A stretch of DNA of 19,552 nt from Actinomycetota bacterium (GCA_027729925.1 JAQCEB010000014.1:1-19552); one strand, 5' to 3'; shown: positions 8,923 through 16,362, numbered from the stretch's first letter. Translations and numbers: made by a program. The notes: generated by a model from the sequence alone, not told the origin.

Positions 8923-9353
8923 TGAAGGTATTTGCAGAAAATCGAAAAGCCCGAAATTCTTATGAATTTATTGAGTTCTTCGAAGCAGGACTTGTACTAA
9001 CAGGCCCAGAAACTAAAAGTATTCGACAAGGGGGAGTTTCAATAGTTGATGCTTTTGCTAATTTAGAAGGAGAAGAAGCATTCATTAGAGAAATGAATAT
9101 TGAACCATATAAATTTTCAACTTTAATCGATTACGAACCTAAAAGGTCAAGAAAACTTCTAATGCATAAAAATGAAATTAAAAGACTAATTGGTTTAATT
9201 TCGCAAAAAGGATACACCCTTGTAGCAACTAAATTATTTGAAAGCAATGGTTATGTTAAAGTTGAATTAGCGCTTGCTAAAGGTAAAAAGGATTATGACA
9301 AAAGAAGTAAAATTGTTGACAGACAACATAGAAAAGAAATTAAGAACTACTAA
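8922..9353 (+). CDS. smpB: SsrA-binding protein SmpB
   Basis: SmpB binds the tRNA-like end of tmRNA and places it in ribosomes stalled on broken mRNAs, filling the decoding centre with its tail. The 143-residue protein shows NRKARNSYEF at the start, LTGPETKSIRQG, FIREMNIEPY, and the tail motif KGKKDYDKR. The tail after DKR is shorter than in E. coli (160 residues in total) but keeps the conserved core. Its ATG shares one base with the preceding stop (TAATG). Its RNA partner is at 16393-16728 in this window. Its 3' end overlaps the opposing ggt-like gene by 14 bases. Confidence 0.96.
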   Translation: MKVFAENRKARNSYEFIEFFEAGLVLTGPETKSIRQGGVSIVDAFANLEGEEAFIREMNIEPYKFSTLIDYEPKRSRKLLMHKNEIKRLIGLISQKGYTLVATKLFESNGYVKVELALAKGKKDYDKRSKIVDRQHRKEIKNY

Positions 9354-10872
9354 AAACTTTCTCAGTACCTACTCTAATATCACATACACCTCTAAACCCT
9401 AAGTTATTTTTTTCTTTATAAATTATTGAAATTGGTCCGTTACCTTTTTTCAATTCTCCTAAATTCTCAATTTTGTGTCCAAGTAAAGTAAGCTCATCAA
9501 GTTCAGATTTGTTTATGTTTTCAAATTTTAAATTTGAATTTGTTTCAGAAGTAAAATAATCAATTGTCCATCTTGGTAATTTAATAATTTCTTCAAAGCT
9601 CATTTTGTTCAATAAATAAGGCAGAATAACTTGAACTAGTAGTTGTGGTTGGTACCTTCCACCACGTGTTCCAATGATGAATTCTAGATTGTTGTTTTGA
9701 CTCCAAAGCGTGGGAGATAAAGTATGGAGAGGTTTCTTATGTGGTTGTAAATAATTAGGATGGCCTTTTATTAAATTAAAACCACAACCTCTATTATGAA
9801 GAAAAAAACCATAGCCTTCTACTCCTATTCTACTCCCAATACCATAAAAATTTGATTGGATAAGTGAAACTGCAAGACCGTTCTTATCAACAGTATTCAT
9901 ATAAGCAGTACCACCACCATGTGCTTTGGGAGTCTCAAAGATACTTGATTTATTTGGATTATAAAGATTTACTTTCTCAGCAAGGTAGTCAAGGTCACAA
10001 CCTATAAAATTATCTTCAAGATTTTTATAGTCATAAGTAATATCGTCTCTATCAGCTGCAAGAATTCTATATGATTCAATTAGCTGATGATAATTTACAT
10101 CAGAAGAACCAATTAATTCATAAAGTTTTAAAGTACTAAGAGTTAAATAGCCTTGAGTAGATGGTGGAGATGTCCACCCATCATAACCAAAAATATTTAA
10201 ATGTAATGGTTCTCGCCACTTTGAATTAAATAGTTCTAAATCATTTTTGGTTAAAACATTTGATACCGACCTTGAAATAGCATCAGCAATTTCTCCATTG
10301 TAAAAGGACATTAGACCTGAATCCCTAAGAGTTTCAAGAGTTTTTCCTAACTGCACTCTTCTTATCAAATTACCAGTTTTAAAAGGTTCGTCATTTCTAT
10401 AAAAGTGATATCCCGATGCTTGACCACTTAGTTCTTCTTTATGGTGGTTAAGAGATTGAAATAATTCTTCAGAAATTTCAAAACCATTATGACAAAGTTC
10501 AATGCCAATATCTAAAATTTCTTCAATCGGAATAGATCCAAATTTTTTATGAAGGGTATGCCATCCAGCAACAGCTCCAGGGACGGTAACAGAAAATGGG
10601 TGATTTAATGGAATTGAATTATGCCCACTTAGTTCGTCTGCATTGACATTAGTTCCAGCATAACCAGATGAATCTAAAAAATAAGGCTTGCTCTCTCCAG
10701 GTACCCAAACTAAAGCAAATAAATCTCCACCTATCCCACAAGTTTCTGGAGCAACAATACCTTGTATAAGATTCGTTGCAATTGCTGCATCAACAGCATT
10801 TCCACCTATTTCATAAATTTTTGAAGCAAGATCAGTTGATAAATAATGGGGAGAAACTATTACATTGTTCAT
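9340..10872 (-). CDS. Gamma-glutamyltransferase family protein, no signal peptide
   Basis: This N-terminal-nucleophile hydrolase family self-cleaves into two subunits and transfers or hydrolyses gamma-glutamyl groups, for example from glutathione. The 510 residues begin directly with the catalytic fold (GGNAVDAAIATN at 23-34, CGIGGD at 45-50) and have no signal peptide, so it is probably cytoplasmic, unlike E. coli Ggt. Aligned by eye, GGGTAYMNTVDKNG puts the predicted processing site and nucleophile at T322, seven residues before the conserved D as in E. coli TTHYSVVD. NRG, HTLSP and a GTRGG stretch further support the family. The sequence looks closest to the divergent YwrD-like branch, so the substrate is uncertain. 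The start has no Shine-Dalgarno and sits 6 bases after a -10-like TATACT. The gene ends inside smpB on the opposite strand. Confidence 0.85.
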   Translation of the reverse strand: MNNVIVSPHYLSTDLASKIYEIGGNAVDAAIATNLIQGIVAPETCGIGGDLFALVWVPGESKPYFLDSSGYAGTNVNADELSGHNSIPLNHPFSVTVPGAVAGWHTLHKKFGSIPIEEILDIGIELCHNGFEISEELFQSLNHHKEELSGQASGYHFYRNDEPFKTGNLIRRVQLGKTLETLRDSGLMSFYNGEIADAISRSVSNVLTKNDLELFNSKWREPLHLNIFGYDGWTSPPSTQGYLTLSTLKLYELIGSSDVNYHQLIESYRILAADRDDITYDYKNLEDNFIGCDLDYLAEKVNLYNPNKSSIFETPKAHGGGTAYMNTVDKNGLAVSLIQSNFYGIGSRIGVEGYGFFLHNRGCGFNLIKGHPNYLQPHKKPLHTLSPTLWSQNNNLEFIIGTRGGRYQPQLLVQVILPYLLNKMSFEEIIKLPRWTIDYFTSETNSNLKFENINKSELDELTLLGHKIENLGELKKGNGPISIIYKEKNNLGFRGVCDIRVGTEKVFSSS

Positions 10873-10878
10873 CTAATA

Positions 10879-10884
10879 AGTATA
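10879..10884 (-). promoter_or_regulatory. Probable -10 box for the gamma-glutamyltransferase gene (leaderless)
   Basis: On the minus strand TATACT is followed by 6 bases and then the ATG at 10872. The start point would fall on or beside the A of the ATG, giving a leaderless mRNA, common in actinobacteria. No ribosome binding site is present to offer an alternative. Confidence 0.5.
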
Positions 10885-10914
10885 AAGAATTTTAGAAATT
10901 TATTTTTTCTCTTA

Positions 10915-10968
10915 TTTACATGTATAAACAAAAACACAATAAAATAATTAGACAATTAAGGAGAATTA
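10915..10968 (+). promoter_or_regulatory. Possible trxA promoter and clear ribosome binding site
   Basis: A TTTACA (10915-10920) and a TAAAAT (10940-10945) could be -35 and -10 boxes, although the 19-base spacer is long and A/T runs make such matches common. AAGGAG at 10958-10963 is the strongest Shine-Dalgarno in the window, 5 bases before the trxA ATG, and fixes that start. The promoter call is weak; the binding site is strong. Confidence 0.45.
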
Positions 10969-11277
10969 ATGAAAGATATAAACGCTCAAGAATATACAGA
11001 GTTATTAAATTCAGAATCGCCAGTTGTAATTGATTTTCATGCAACATGGTGCGGTCCATGTAAAATTTTAAGCCCAATTTTAGATGAAATTTCAGCTGAA
11101 GTTGACGGAGTTGAATTTGTTAAATTAGATGTTGATCAATATCCAGAAATTGCTGGCGCAAACGGTGTAATGGGAGTTCCAACTGTTGTTATGTTAAAAG
11201 GTGGAGAAGTTAAAGAAAGATTTGTTGGAGTCCAACCTAAAGAAACAATAAAAGCTAAAGTTACTGCATTACTCTAA
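10969..11277 (+). CDS. trxA: Thioredoxin
   Basis: Thioredoxin is a small cytosolic dithiol carrier that reduces disulfides in ribonucleotide reductase, peroxiredoxins and other proteins. At 102 residues it has the normal length, with the active site WCGPC (W27, C28, C31), the FHATWCGPCK context and the cis-proline loop GVPTVV (P71). A strong AAGGAG precedes the ATG. It is the first gene of a plus-strand trio with a small membrane protein and a CGDC glutaredoxin-like protein; the next start codon follows its stop with no gap. Confidence 0.96.
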   Translation: MKDINAQEYTELLNSESPVVIDFHATWCGPCKILSPILDEISAEVDGVEFVKLDVDQYPEIAGANGVMGVPTVVMLKGGEVKERFVGVQPKETIKAKVTALL

Positions 11278-11538
11278 TTGATAAAGTTAGTTCTTTTTCT
11301 ACAGACATTAATAATCTCACTACTTTTAGTTGTGGGTTATTTTTTGTATTTAGAGTTAGGGGCAATATCTGCTGGTGTTCAGGATGCTTTAAGTGTTATT
11401 GCAGATATCAAGCAGTTACTTCCAAAACTTGATTCAGCTATCAACTCAATTAATGAATTAGATACTTTGTTTGAGAGTTTATCTGGAATTTCTGAAGTAT
11501 TAAATCTCCTATTAGACCCGTTTCAAGGTAATTCGTGA
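11278..11538 (+). CDS. Small single-pass membrane protein of unknown function
   Basis: I do not recognise this 86-residue protein. It has one strongly hydrophobic N-terminal segment (about 3-26, rich in L, I and V, including LIISLLLVVGYFLYL). A mostly helical remainder follows, with heptad-like leucine/isoleucine spacing (ADIKQLLPKLDSAINSINEL, then LFESLSGISEVLNLLL). No cysteines, catalytic motifs or cleavage site are evident, so an anchored small protein is likelier than a secreted one. The start is TTG at 11278, directly after trxA's stop; its stop overlaps the next gene's GTG by 3 bases. Because both neighbours are thiol oxidoreductases and translation is apparently coupled, a role as a membrane partner in redox metabolism is possible but unproven. 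Confidence 0.7.
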   Translation: MIKLVLFLQTLIISLLLVVGYFLYLELGAISAGVQDALSVIADIKQLLPKLDSAINSINELDTLFESLSGISEVLNLLLDPFQGNS

Positions 11539-11789
11539 CTTCAAAGATAAATTTTTACACAACCAATTGGTGTGGGGACTGTGTACGTTCAAAAGCATTA
11601 TTAAAAAAACATGGTATTGACTTTAATGAAATTAATGTAGATGAAAATCTAGAAGCAAATGAATACATTAAAATATTGCAAAATCAAAAAAGAAGAATTC
11701 CAACAATTGTGTTTGAAGACAATTCTTTTTTAGTAGAACCAACCGATCCAGAGCTAGAAGAAAAGCTAAGGGCGCTTAATTTAATTTAG
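11535..11789 (+). CDS. Glutaredoxin-like / mycoredoxin-like thiol oxidoreductase
   Basis: This 84-residue thioredoxin-fold protein has the active site CGDC (C13, C16) in the context FYTTNWCGDC and the cis-proline turn RRIPTIVF (P56). Such small proteins in actinobacteria are often mycoredoxins, which reduce mycothiol mixed disulfides; the usual mycoredoxin-1 motif is CxYC-like, so CGDC is a variant and the assignment is to the family rather than to Mrx1. The start is GTG 11535, overlapping the TGA of the membrane-protein gene (GTGA). Its TAG and the opposing bpa stop together form the palindrome TAGCTA (11787-11792), leaving no space for a terminator. Confidence 0.8.
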   Translation: MTSKINFYTTNWCGDCVRSKALLKKHGIDFNEINVDENLEANEYIKILQNQKRRIPTIVFEDNSFLVEPTDPELEEKLRALNLI

Positions 11790-12218
11790 CTAGAGATACT
11801 GACCAGGTCTTTCTTCTTGATCGTCAGAGCTTTTGGCTTCTATTGCTTGAGTCCTCATTTCAGCAAATTTAGCTCTAGCCAATGCTTCCTGAGAAAATAA
11901 AGATGCTTGAATCCCGTGAAACAATCCTTCAAGCCACCCAACTAATTGTGCTTGAGCTATGCGAACAGCACTTTCAGATATTTGTTCATCTTTTAATGGT
12001 AAAAAAATTGTTTCTAACTCTTCTTTTAAATCATCAGAGATTATTTCTTTTAGTTCATTAAGCGACCTTTCATGAACTTCTATAAGTAAATTCCTTCCAG
12101 TTTCATCAATAGGCGCTCTTCTTACTTCTTCTAACATAGCCCTGGTCATTGATGCTATGCGAATTAATTTATCAGGTTGATTAACAGTTGAATTATTTTT
12201 AGTTATTTCTTCTTCCAT
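11790..12218 (-). CDS. bpa: Bacterial proteasome activator Bpa (PafE)
   Basis: Bpa forms a ring that docks on the 20S proteasome and opens its gate for ATP-independent degradation of unfolded proteins. The 142-residue protein is mostly helical. Its core (RIASMTRAMLEEVRRAPIDE, and later QLVGWLEGLFHGIQASLFSQ) matches the DUF2587/Bpa family. It ends in GQYL (139-142), the conserved motif that inserts into pockets of the proteasome alpha ring. A proteasome-bearing actinobacterium is strongly implied. The ATG is preceded by 7 bases and a minus-strand TAAAAT, consistent with a leaderless mRNA. It diverges from hisN across only 29 bases and meets the glutaredoxin-like gene tail to tail with no gap. 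Confidence 0.9.
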   Translation of the reverse strand: MEEEITKNNSTVNQPDKLIRIASMTRAMLEEVRRAPIDETGRNLLIEVHERSLNELKEIISDDLKEELETIFLPLKDEQISESAVRIAQAQLVGWLEGLFHGIQASLFSQEALARAKFAEMRTQAIEAKSSDDQEERPGQYL

Positions 12219-12247
12219 ATTTTTTATTTTAATTTATCTTTATAAAA
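12219..12247. promoter_or_regulatory. 29-base divergent promoter region between bpa and hisN
   Basis: This entirely A/T-rich spacer separates two divergent ATGs. A minus-strand TAAAAT (12226-12231) lies 7 bases before the bpa ATG, and a plus-strand TATCTT (12235-12240) lies 7 bases before the hisN ATG. Both fit the TANNNT plus about 7 bases rule for leaderless transcription. Neither gene has a Shine-Dalgarno. Any -35 element would overlap the other promoter or the other gene, so the two genes may compete for polymerase. Chance matches are likely in such DNA. Confidence 0.45.
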
Positions 12248-13042
12248 ATGACTATTGATAAGGATAAATCAACTGAATTTACAAATTTTATTAATTCAGT
12301 TCTGGATGATTCAGGAGAAATTGCATTAAAATATTTTCGTCAAATAAGAAATCTTTCTTTGAAAGGTGACCTAAGTCCAGTAACACTTGCAGATCAAGAA
12401 ATAGAAAAATTAATTAGATCAAGAATTAATGAGGTTTATCCAGATCATAATATCAAGGGTGAAGAATATGATGACCATTTATCTTCATCTGAATTTACTT
12501 GGTATATTGATCCAATTGATGGAACTAGAAGTTTTATTGCTGGAAAATATGATTTTGGAACATTAATTGCATTGAGAAAAAGTGATGTTTTAATTGGTGG
12601 GGTTATAGATTGTCCAGCATTAGAGGAGAGGTGGCTTTCATTTAGTAGTAATGAAACTTTAGTTAATGGAAAAAGAGTTAATTGTAAACCTGTTAAAAAA
12701 CTTGAAAACGCAGTAATGGCTACAACCTCAAGTCATGAGTTTGGTTATCAAAAGTGGAGAGCTTATCAAGCACTTGAGAAATCAGTTAAAGTCACAACCA
12801 CAGGTAGTGATTGCTACAATTACGGCTTGCTTGCTAGTGGGTATATTGATATTGTTGCAGAGCGACTTACTGCACCTCATGATTACTTACCACTTATTAA
12901 AGTAGTTGAAGGTGCGGGTGGTATCATTACTGATTGGGAAGGAAATAAACTTAAGTTTGAAGATAGTTTAGTTTATGTTTTAGCTTCAGCTTCAACAGAA
13001 CTTCATAATCTTGCGCTGAAAAAATTAAAAGGTATTGAATGA
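12248..13042 (+). CDS. hisN: Histidinol-phosphatase, inositol monophosphatase family
   Basis: HisN dephosphorylates L-histidinol phosphate, the penultimate part of histidine synthesis in actinobacteria; the enzyme is cytosolic and Mg-dependent. The 264-residue protein has the inositol-phosphatase metal sites GEE (71-73), DPIDGT (88-93) and the C-terminal APHDYLPL with D212, followed by EGAGGIITDWEG. The PVTLADQEIE segment, GSDCYNYGLLASGYIDIV, and the HDYLPLI ending are typical of HisN rather than of SuhB or CysQ. The gene overlaps the next by 4 bases (ATGA). Other family members accept inositol or nucleotide phosphates, so a broader substrate range cannot be excluded. Confidence 0.8.
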   Translation: MTIDKDKSTEFTNFINSVLDDSGEIALKYFRQIRNLSLKGDLSPVTLADQEIEKLIRSRINEVYPDHNIKGEEYDDHLSSSEFTWYIDPIDGTRSFIAGKYDFGTLIALRKSDVLIGGVIDCPALEERWLSFSSNETLVNGKRVNCKPVKKLENAVMATTSSHEFGYQKWRAYQALEKSVKVTTTGSDCYNYGLLASGYIDIVAERLTAPHDYLPLIKVVEGAGGIITDWEGNKLKFEDSLVYVLASASTELHNLALKKLKGIE

Positions 13043-13962
13043 AAATATTGGTCTGTGACCAACTTCAAGAAGTTGTTTTAAATCAATTACTCGAGTTAGG
13101 AGAAATTACAGATATCTCTGGTTCGTCAAATAAGAATGAAGAGCTTTCATCACATATTGTTGATGCTGAAGTAGTAGTAATTAGGAGTGCTACAACTTTG
13201 ACAAAAGAAATATTGGCACATGCAAAAAATGTAAAAATTATCGCACGATGTGGTGTTGGAATCGATAACGTTGATGTTGAGTATGCCAAGTCAAGAGACA
13301 TTTATGTTACCAATGCACCAACTGCTAATCTAATTTCATTAGTCGAACACACGATTGGTTTAATTCTTTCAACAACTAGAAAAATTTATGAAGCTAATGC
13401 AAGTACTAAATCTGGAAAATGGGAAAAAAGTAAATTTGTTGGTCTTGAGTTACATCAAAAACAACTTGGAATTATTGGGTTTGGAAAAGCTGGAAAATTA
13501 TTATCAGAGAGATTAAAAAGTTTTGGGATGAAAATAGTATTTTATGACCCTTTTGTTACTGATTGGGAAGGTGAAGAAGAGAGTGTTGCTCTTGAATATT
13601 TATTAAGTAGTTCAGATGTTGTATCTGTACATGTTATCAAAACTCCTCAAACTGAAAACTTGCTATCAAAAGAAAAGCTTAATCTTCTCAAACCTAATGC
13701 AATCTTAGTCAATACCTCAAGAGGGGGCATCATTGATGAAGAGTATTTAGTCGAACTTGTAAATTCAAATAAAATATTTGGCGCAGCCTTAGATGTATTC
13801 GATAAGGAACCTATCGAAGAAAATAATAAAATATTGGACTCAGATATTTTAATAACTCCCCATATTGGAGCATCAACCATTGAAGCCCAACTAAAAGCAG
13901 GATTAGATACAGTTCAAAATATTAAAAAGATTTTAGAAGGAGACACTTCTCCAGCCTTATAA
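13039..13962 (+). CDS. D-3-phosphoglycerate dehydrogenase-like 2-hydroxyacid dehydrogenase (no ACT domain)
   Basis: This 307-residue NAD-dependent D-2-hydroxyacid dehydrogenase shows the ARCGVGIDNVD substrate loop, the Rossmann motif GIIGFGKAG (144-152) with D170 after the second strand (NAD preference), and the catalytic triad R228 (NTSRGG), E257 (DKEP) and H275 (PHIGAST). The PHIGAST, TSRGGIID and ALDVFDKEP segments most resemble SerA, the first step of serine synthesis. It stops just after the substrate domain and so lacks the ACT and intervening domains of actinobacterial SerA (over 500 residues). It is therefore either a minimal, serine-insensitive SerA or a dehydrogenase for a related hydroxyacid. 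It is translationally coupled to hisN. Confidence 0.8.
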   Translation: MKILVCDQLQEVVLNQLLELGEITDISGSSNKNEELSSHIVDAEVVVIRSATTLTKEILAHAKNVKIIARCGVGIDNVDVEYAKSRDIYVTNAPTANLISLVEHTIGLILSTTRKIYEANASTKSGKWEKSKFVGLELHQKQLGIIGFGKAGKLLSERLKSFGMKIVFYDPFVTDWEGEEESVALEYLLSSSDVVSVHVIKTPQTENLLSKEKLNLLKPNAILVNTSRGGIIDEEYLVELVNSNKIFGAALDVFDKEPIEENNKILDSDILITPHIGASTIEAQLKAGLDTVQNIKKILEGDTSPAL

Positions 13963-14017
13963 AATTTAAAAAAACTTGTTGTAATAAAATATGTTTAAGA
14001 CAATAATTAAATTACAA

Positions 14018-14051
14018 ATTTAGTTGTTTAGGCTGGCACCAATAACTAAAT
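14018..14051 (-). terminator. Candidate hairpin terminator after the DUF3152 gene
   Basis: An 11-base inverted repeat (14018-14028 and 14041-14051, one G-U wobble) encloses a 12-base loop and lies 1 base after the DUF3152 stop. The stem is mostly A/T. On the minus strand it is followed by TTG-TAATTTAATT, a poor U-tract. It could also slow transcripts arriving from the SerA-like gene on the plus strand. The remaining 90-base spacer (13963-14052) shows nothing else. Confidence 0.4.
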
Positions 14052-14052
14052 C

Positions 14053-15195
14053 TTAATCATCAAAATTGGCTGATACTATTTCATAAACTGGCCAACCATA
14101 AGGCAAGCAACCATTTGTTCCCTTACTCTGCTGCATCATTACCGGTGCAATTGCTCCTTCTTTTGGACACTCTTTATGTGGCCAACCAAGAAGATGACCT
14201 GTTTCATGATTTATTAAATACAATCTGTATGTTTCAATGTCTTTGCCAAAATCTACAGCACCTTCTTTCCATCTAAAATTATTGATTATTATTTCTGACT
14301 CATTTCTACAAGAATATATTCCATTAGTCTCAAGTGGGTAACATAATTCATCAGTTTTTTCAGGTGTTGCAAAAATAAAAACGAAATCACTATCTTCCAC
14401 ACTTGTTAATTGAAATCCTTTACCTGTTATATTTGTCCATCCTTTTTCATTATTTAAAATTAAAAAAAGTAGATTCTTCATACATATTGGGTCTAAATTA
14501 ATTTCAGATTGAATTTTTAAAGCGTAATTAATTTTTTTACTATCTCTAGGGTTAACATTATCCACTAACTTCCATTCTTCTTCATTCTCTTGAGATAGTT
14601 CATCAATGTAGCATCCAGATATAAGATCTTTAGTTCCTATGTCTCTAGCTTTTTCAATTGATTCACTTGATAAAAATATAATAGTTGAGTTATCTGATTG
14701 ATTGGATTTGCTCAGTAATACATTCTCAACTTCAATAAGTTGTTCGCTAAAACGGTTAATTCTCTCATCAATTAAGAAGATTGGAGTGATGGTATCGAGT
14801 TCTTCTCTAGTTAAATATTGATAGTTGTTAACAAAATAATTTCTGGCATTTGTAGAATATTGCAAATACTTAGATTTAGAATCGTCAATTTTAGTTAATA
14901 TTATTAACCATTGTTGTATGCAGTTATCAGTTAAGCTATACCAACTTCCTACTTTTTCACAACTATTATCTAATCCAACGAATAAAGAATTTATGTACTC
15001 ATCAAACGATGTTTCAAGATAATCAAAAGTTTCTTTATTTCTTTCTATAACAACTGCAGTAGTTGTAGTTAATTGTTCTGTTTGAGGAGGTAATTCAACT
15101 CTTGCTTCATTAATATTGGTGAAATAATTAAATGCAAAAAAACTAAAAATAAAAAGAAAACCTAACAATATTATTGTTTTTATATTTTGGTTCAT
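14053..15195 (-). CDS. DUF3152 metzincin-like membrane-anchored or secreted protein
   Basis: This 380-residue protein has an N-terminal hydrophobic segment (about 7-25), a Thr-rich linker near 42-46, a helical middle region and a C-terminal DUF3152 domain (about 230-375). The domain shows LCYPLETNGIYSCRN and the extended zinc motif HETGHLLGWPH (H330, E331, H334, H340), then the Met-turn-like APVMMQQS (350-357) and a paired-cysteine tail. HExxHxxGxxH followed by a methionine turn is the metzincin protease signature. DUF3152 proteins are characteristic of actinobacteria, and their substrates are unknown. The signal segment lacks a clear cleavage site, so anchoring is likelier than release. The N-terminal 200 residues have no motif I recognise. 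A minus-strand TAACAT lies 6 bases before the ATG. Confidence 0.85.
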   Translation of the reverse strand: MNQNIKTIILLGFLFIFSFFAFNYFTNINEARVELPPQTEQLTTTTAVVIERNKETFDYLETSFDEYINSLFVGLDNSCEKVGSWYSLTDNCIQQWLIILTKIDDSKSKYLQYSTNARNYFVNNYQYLTREELDTITPIFLIDERINRFSEQLIEVENVLLSKSNQSDNSTIIFLSSESIEKARDIGTKDLISGCYIDELSQENEEEWKLVDNVNPRDSKKINYALKIQSEINLDPICMKNLLFLILNNEKGWTNITGKGFQLTSVEDSDFVFIFATPEKTDELCYPLETNGIYSCRNESEIIINNFRWKEGAVDFGKDIETYRLYLINHETGHLLGWPHKECPKEGAIAPVMMQQSKGTNGCLPYGWPVYEIVSANFDD

Positions 15196-15279
15196 AACAC
15201 TATGTTATAAAAGAAATTCATTTATTTTCTTAATGCTTTAAAAATGTAAATTAAAAATTTTTAATTAAAATGTTTCTTA
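15196..15279. promoter_or_regulatory. Divergent promoter region between the DUF3152 and PPOX genes
   Basis: This 84-base A/T-rich spacer has a minus-strand TAACAT (15202-15207, 6 bases before the DUF3152 ATG) and a plus-strand TAAAAT (15266-15271, 8 bases before the PPOX ATG). No Shine-Dalgarno precedes either start, so leaderless mRNAs are plausible. The motif matches are short and the DNA is biased, so this is only a candidate. Confidence 0.4.
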
Positions 15280-15720
15280 ATGGAGTTACCAATTGAGTTA
15301 AAAAATTCAATTAATAATAATGCATTTTGTGCGATATCAACTCATTTATCTAATCATCAAATACAAACACATTTAATGTGGATAGATTTTGAAGAAAATT
15401 ATTTATTGATAAATACAGAAAAGGATAGAAAAAAAACTGAAAACATCAGAACAAATTCCAATATTTCATTAGTTATTTTTCATCCATCAGCTATGTATTC
15501 AAGCTGGGAAGTTAGAGGGATAGTAGAACGTATAGTTGAAACTAAAGAAGCAAATGACCATATTGATAAGTTATCAATTCGATATATAGGGAAACCTTAT
15601 AAGAGAGAAATAAACGAGACTTGGGAAGAAAAAAATATTAAATCAAGAGAAATTTGGAAAATAAAACCTTTAAAGATTTTATCTATGGTCAGACCTCAAG
15701 CAAGATCTGAATCTGAATAA
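15280..15720 (+). CDS. PPOX-class flavin/F420-dependent enzyme
   Basis: This 146-residue protein has the split-barrel fold of the pyridoxamine-5'-phosphate oxidase-like superfamily. The order of elements (FCAISTHLSNHQIQTHLMWI, then LLINTEKDRKKTENIRTN with basic residues that would contact a cofactor phosphate or F420 tail, then VRGIVERI) matches the small PPOX F420-dependent family abundant in actinobacteria. Members bind F420, FMN, biliverdin or heme, and the cofactor cannot be fixed by eye. ATG 15280 is the only start giving the full barrel and has no Shine-Dalgarno. Its last 25 bases overlap the end of the opposing gene. Confidence 0.8.
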   Translation: MELPIELKNSINNNAFCAISTHLSNHQIQTHLMWIDFEENYLLINTEKDRKKTENIRTNSNISLVIFHPSAMYSSWEVRGIVERIVETKEANDHIDKLSIRYIGKPYKREINETWEEKNIKSREIWKIKPLKILSMVRPQARSESE

Positions 15721-16340
15721 AACTTCAAATACGGATTTTCTTCGTAACTACTTGCTGCATTTCCTAAATAATTTTTAATTAATATTTCTGCATCAAAAGA
15801 AATGTTTCCACCTCTTGAATCAGAATGACTTGATTTCATAAATAAAGTTGGTGGGATTTTTTTCAAAAAACGTTTAAAGTTTTCTTCAGATATTCTTAGG
15901 TATTTTGCCATTGCTAACTCAATTTTGAGTGTTGTTGGCAATACATTGCAACTGAATATATACAAAGTTGCAAACATCGCCCAATCTAAGTCAGAAGGGC
16001 GCCTATTTTTTTCAAAAACAGAAAAATCATATTCTGGAAAATACTGATAAGGGGAGTATGCGATTCCACTTTTGTCAGAGAGAGATTTGAACAAATATCG
16101 ATCGAGTAATTTAATGTCTAAATTACCTAACCTTTGCTCTATTCCAGTTTTTGAAATTTGTAAATTATTTTCTCTTGGATATATCTCAATTGTATTGATT
16201 AAAATTTTTCCAAAATAGTTTTCAATTGTCAGCCTTAGTTCAATATTTTTTGGTACAAAAATTAGTCCATCGTTATCTTGTGAATCTAAAATTACTTCAG
16301 CAATTTCACCAAGTTGAAATTCTTCTTTATTAATTTTCAT
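15696..16340 (-). CDS. Conserved-looking hypothetical protein, 214 residues
   Basis: I do not recognise this protein. It has no signal peptide or membrane segment. The N-terminal half looks beta-rich (GEIAEVILDS, GLIFVPKNIELRLTIENYFGKIL). The middle (90-135) contains PYQYFPEYDF and a WAMFATLYIF helix. A helical stretch (about 136-165, TLKIELAMAKYLRISEENFKR) could form a helix-turn-helix, but no standard match is clear. Codon choice is like that of its neighbours. AAGGA lies 9 bases before the ATG at 16340, an unusual clear binding site here. It diverges from the tmRNA gene 52 bases away and overlaps the PPOX gene tail to tail by 25 bases. Confidence 0.65.
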   Translation of the reverse strand: MKINKEEFQLGEIAEVILDSQDNDGLIFVPKNIELRLTIENYFGKILINTIEIYPRENNLQISKTGIEQRLGNLDIKLLDRYLFKSLSDKSGIAYSPYQYFPEYDFSVFEKNRRPSDLDWAMFATLYIFSCNVLPTTLKIELAMAKYLRISEENFKRFLKKIPPTLFMKSSHSDSRGGNISFDAEILIKNYLGNAASSYEENPYLKFYSDSDLA

Positions 16341-16362
16341 ATTTTAAAATCCTTAAATGTCA

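Noticed and set aside
13083..13880. Minus-strand open frames inside the SerA-like gene
   Set aside because: Antisense shadows with no start signals; the plus strand encodes an intact catalytic triad.
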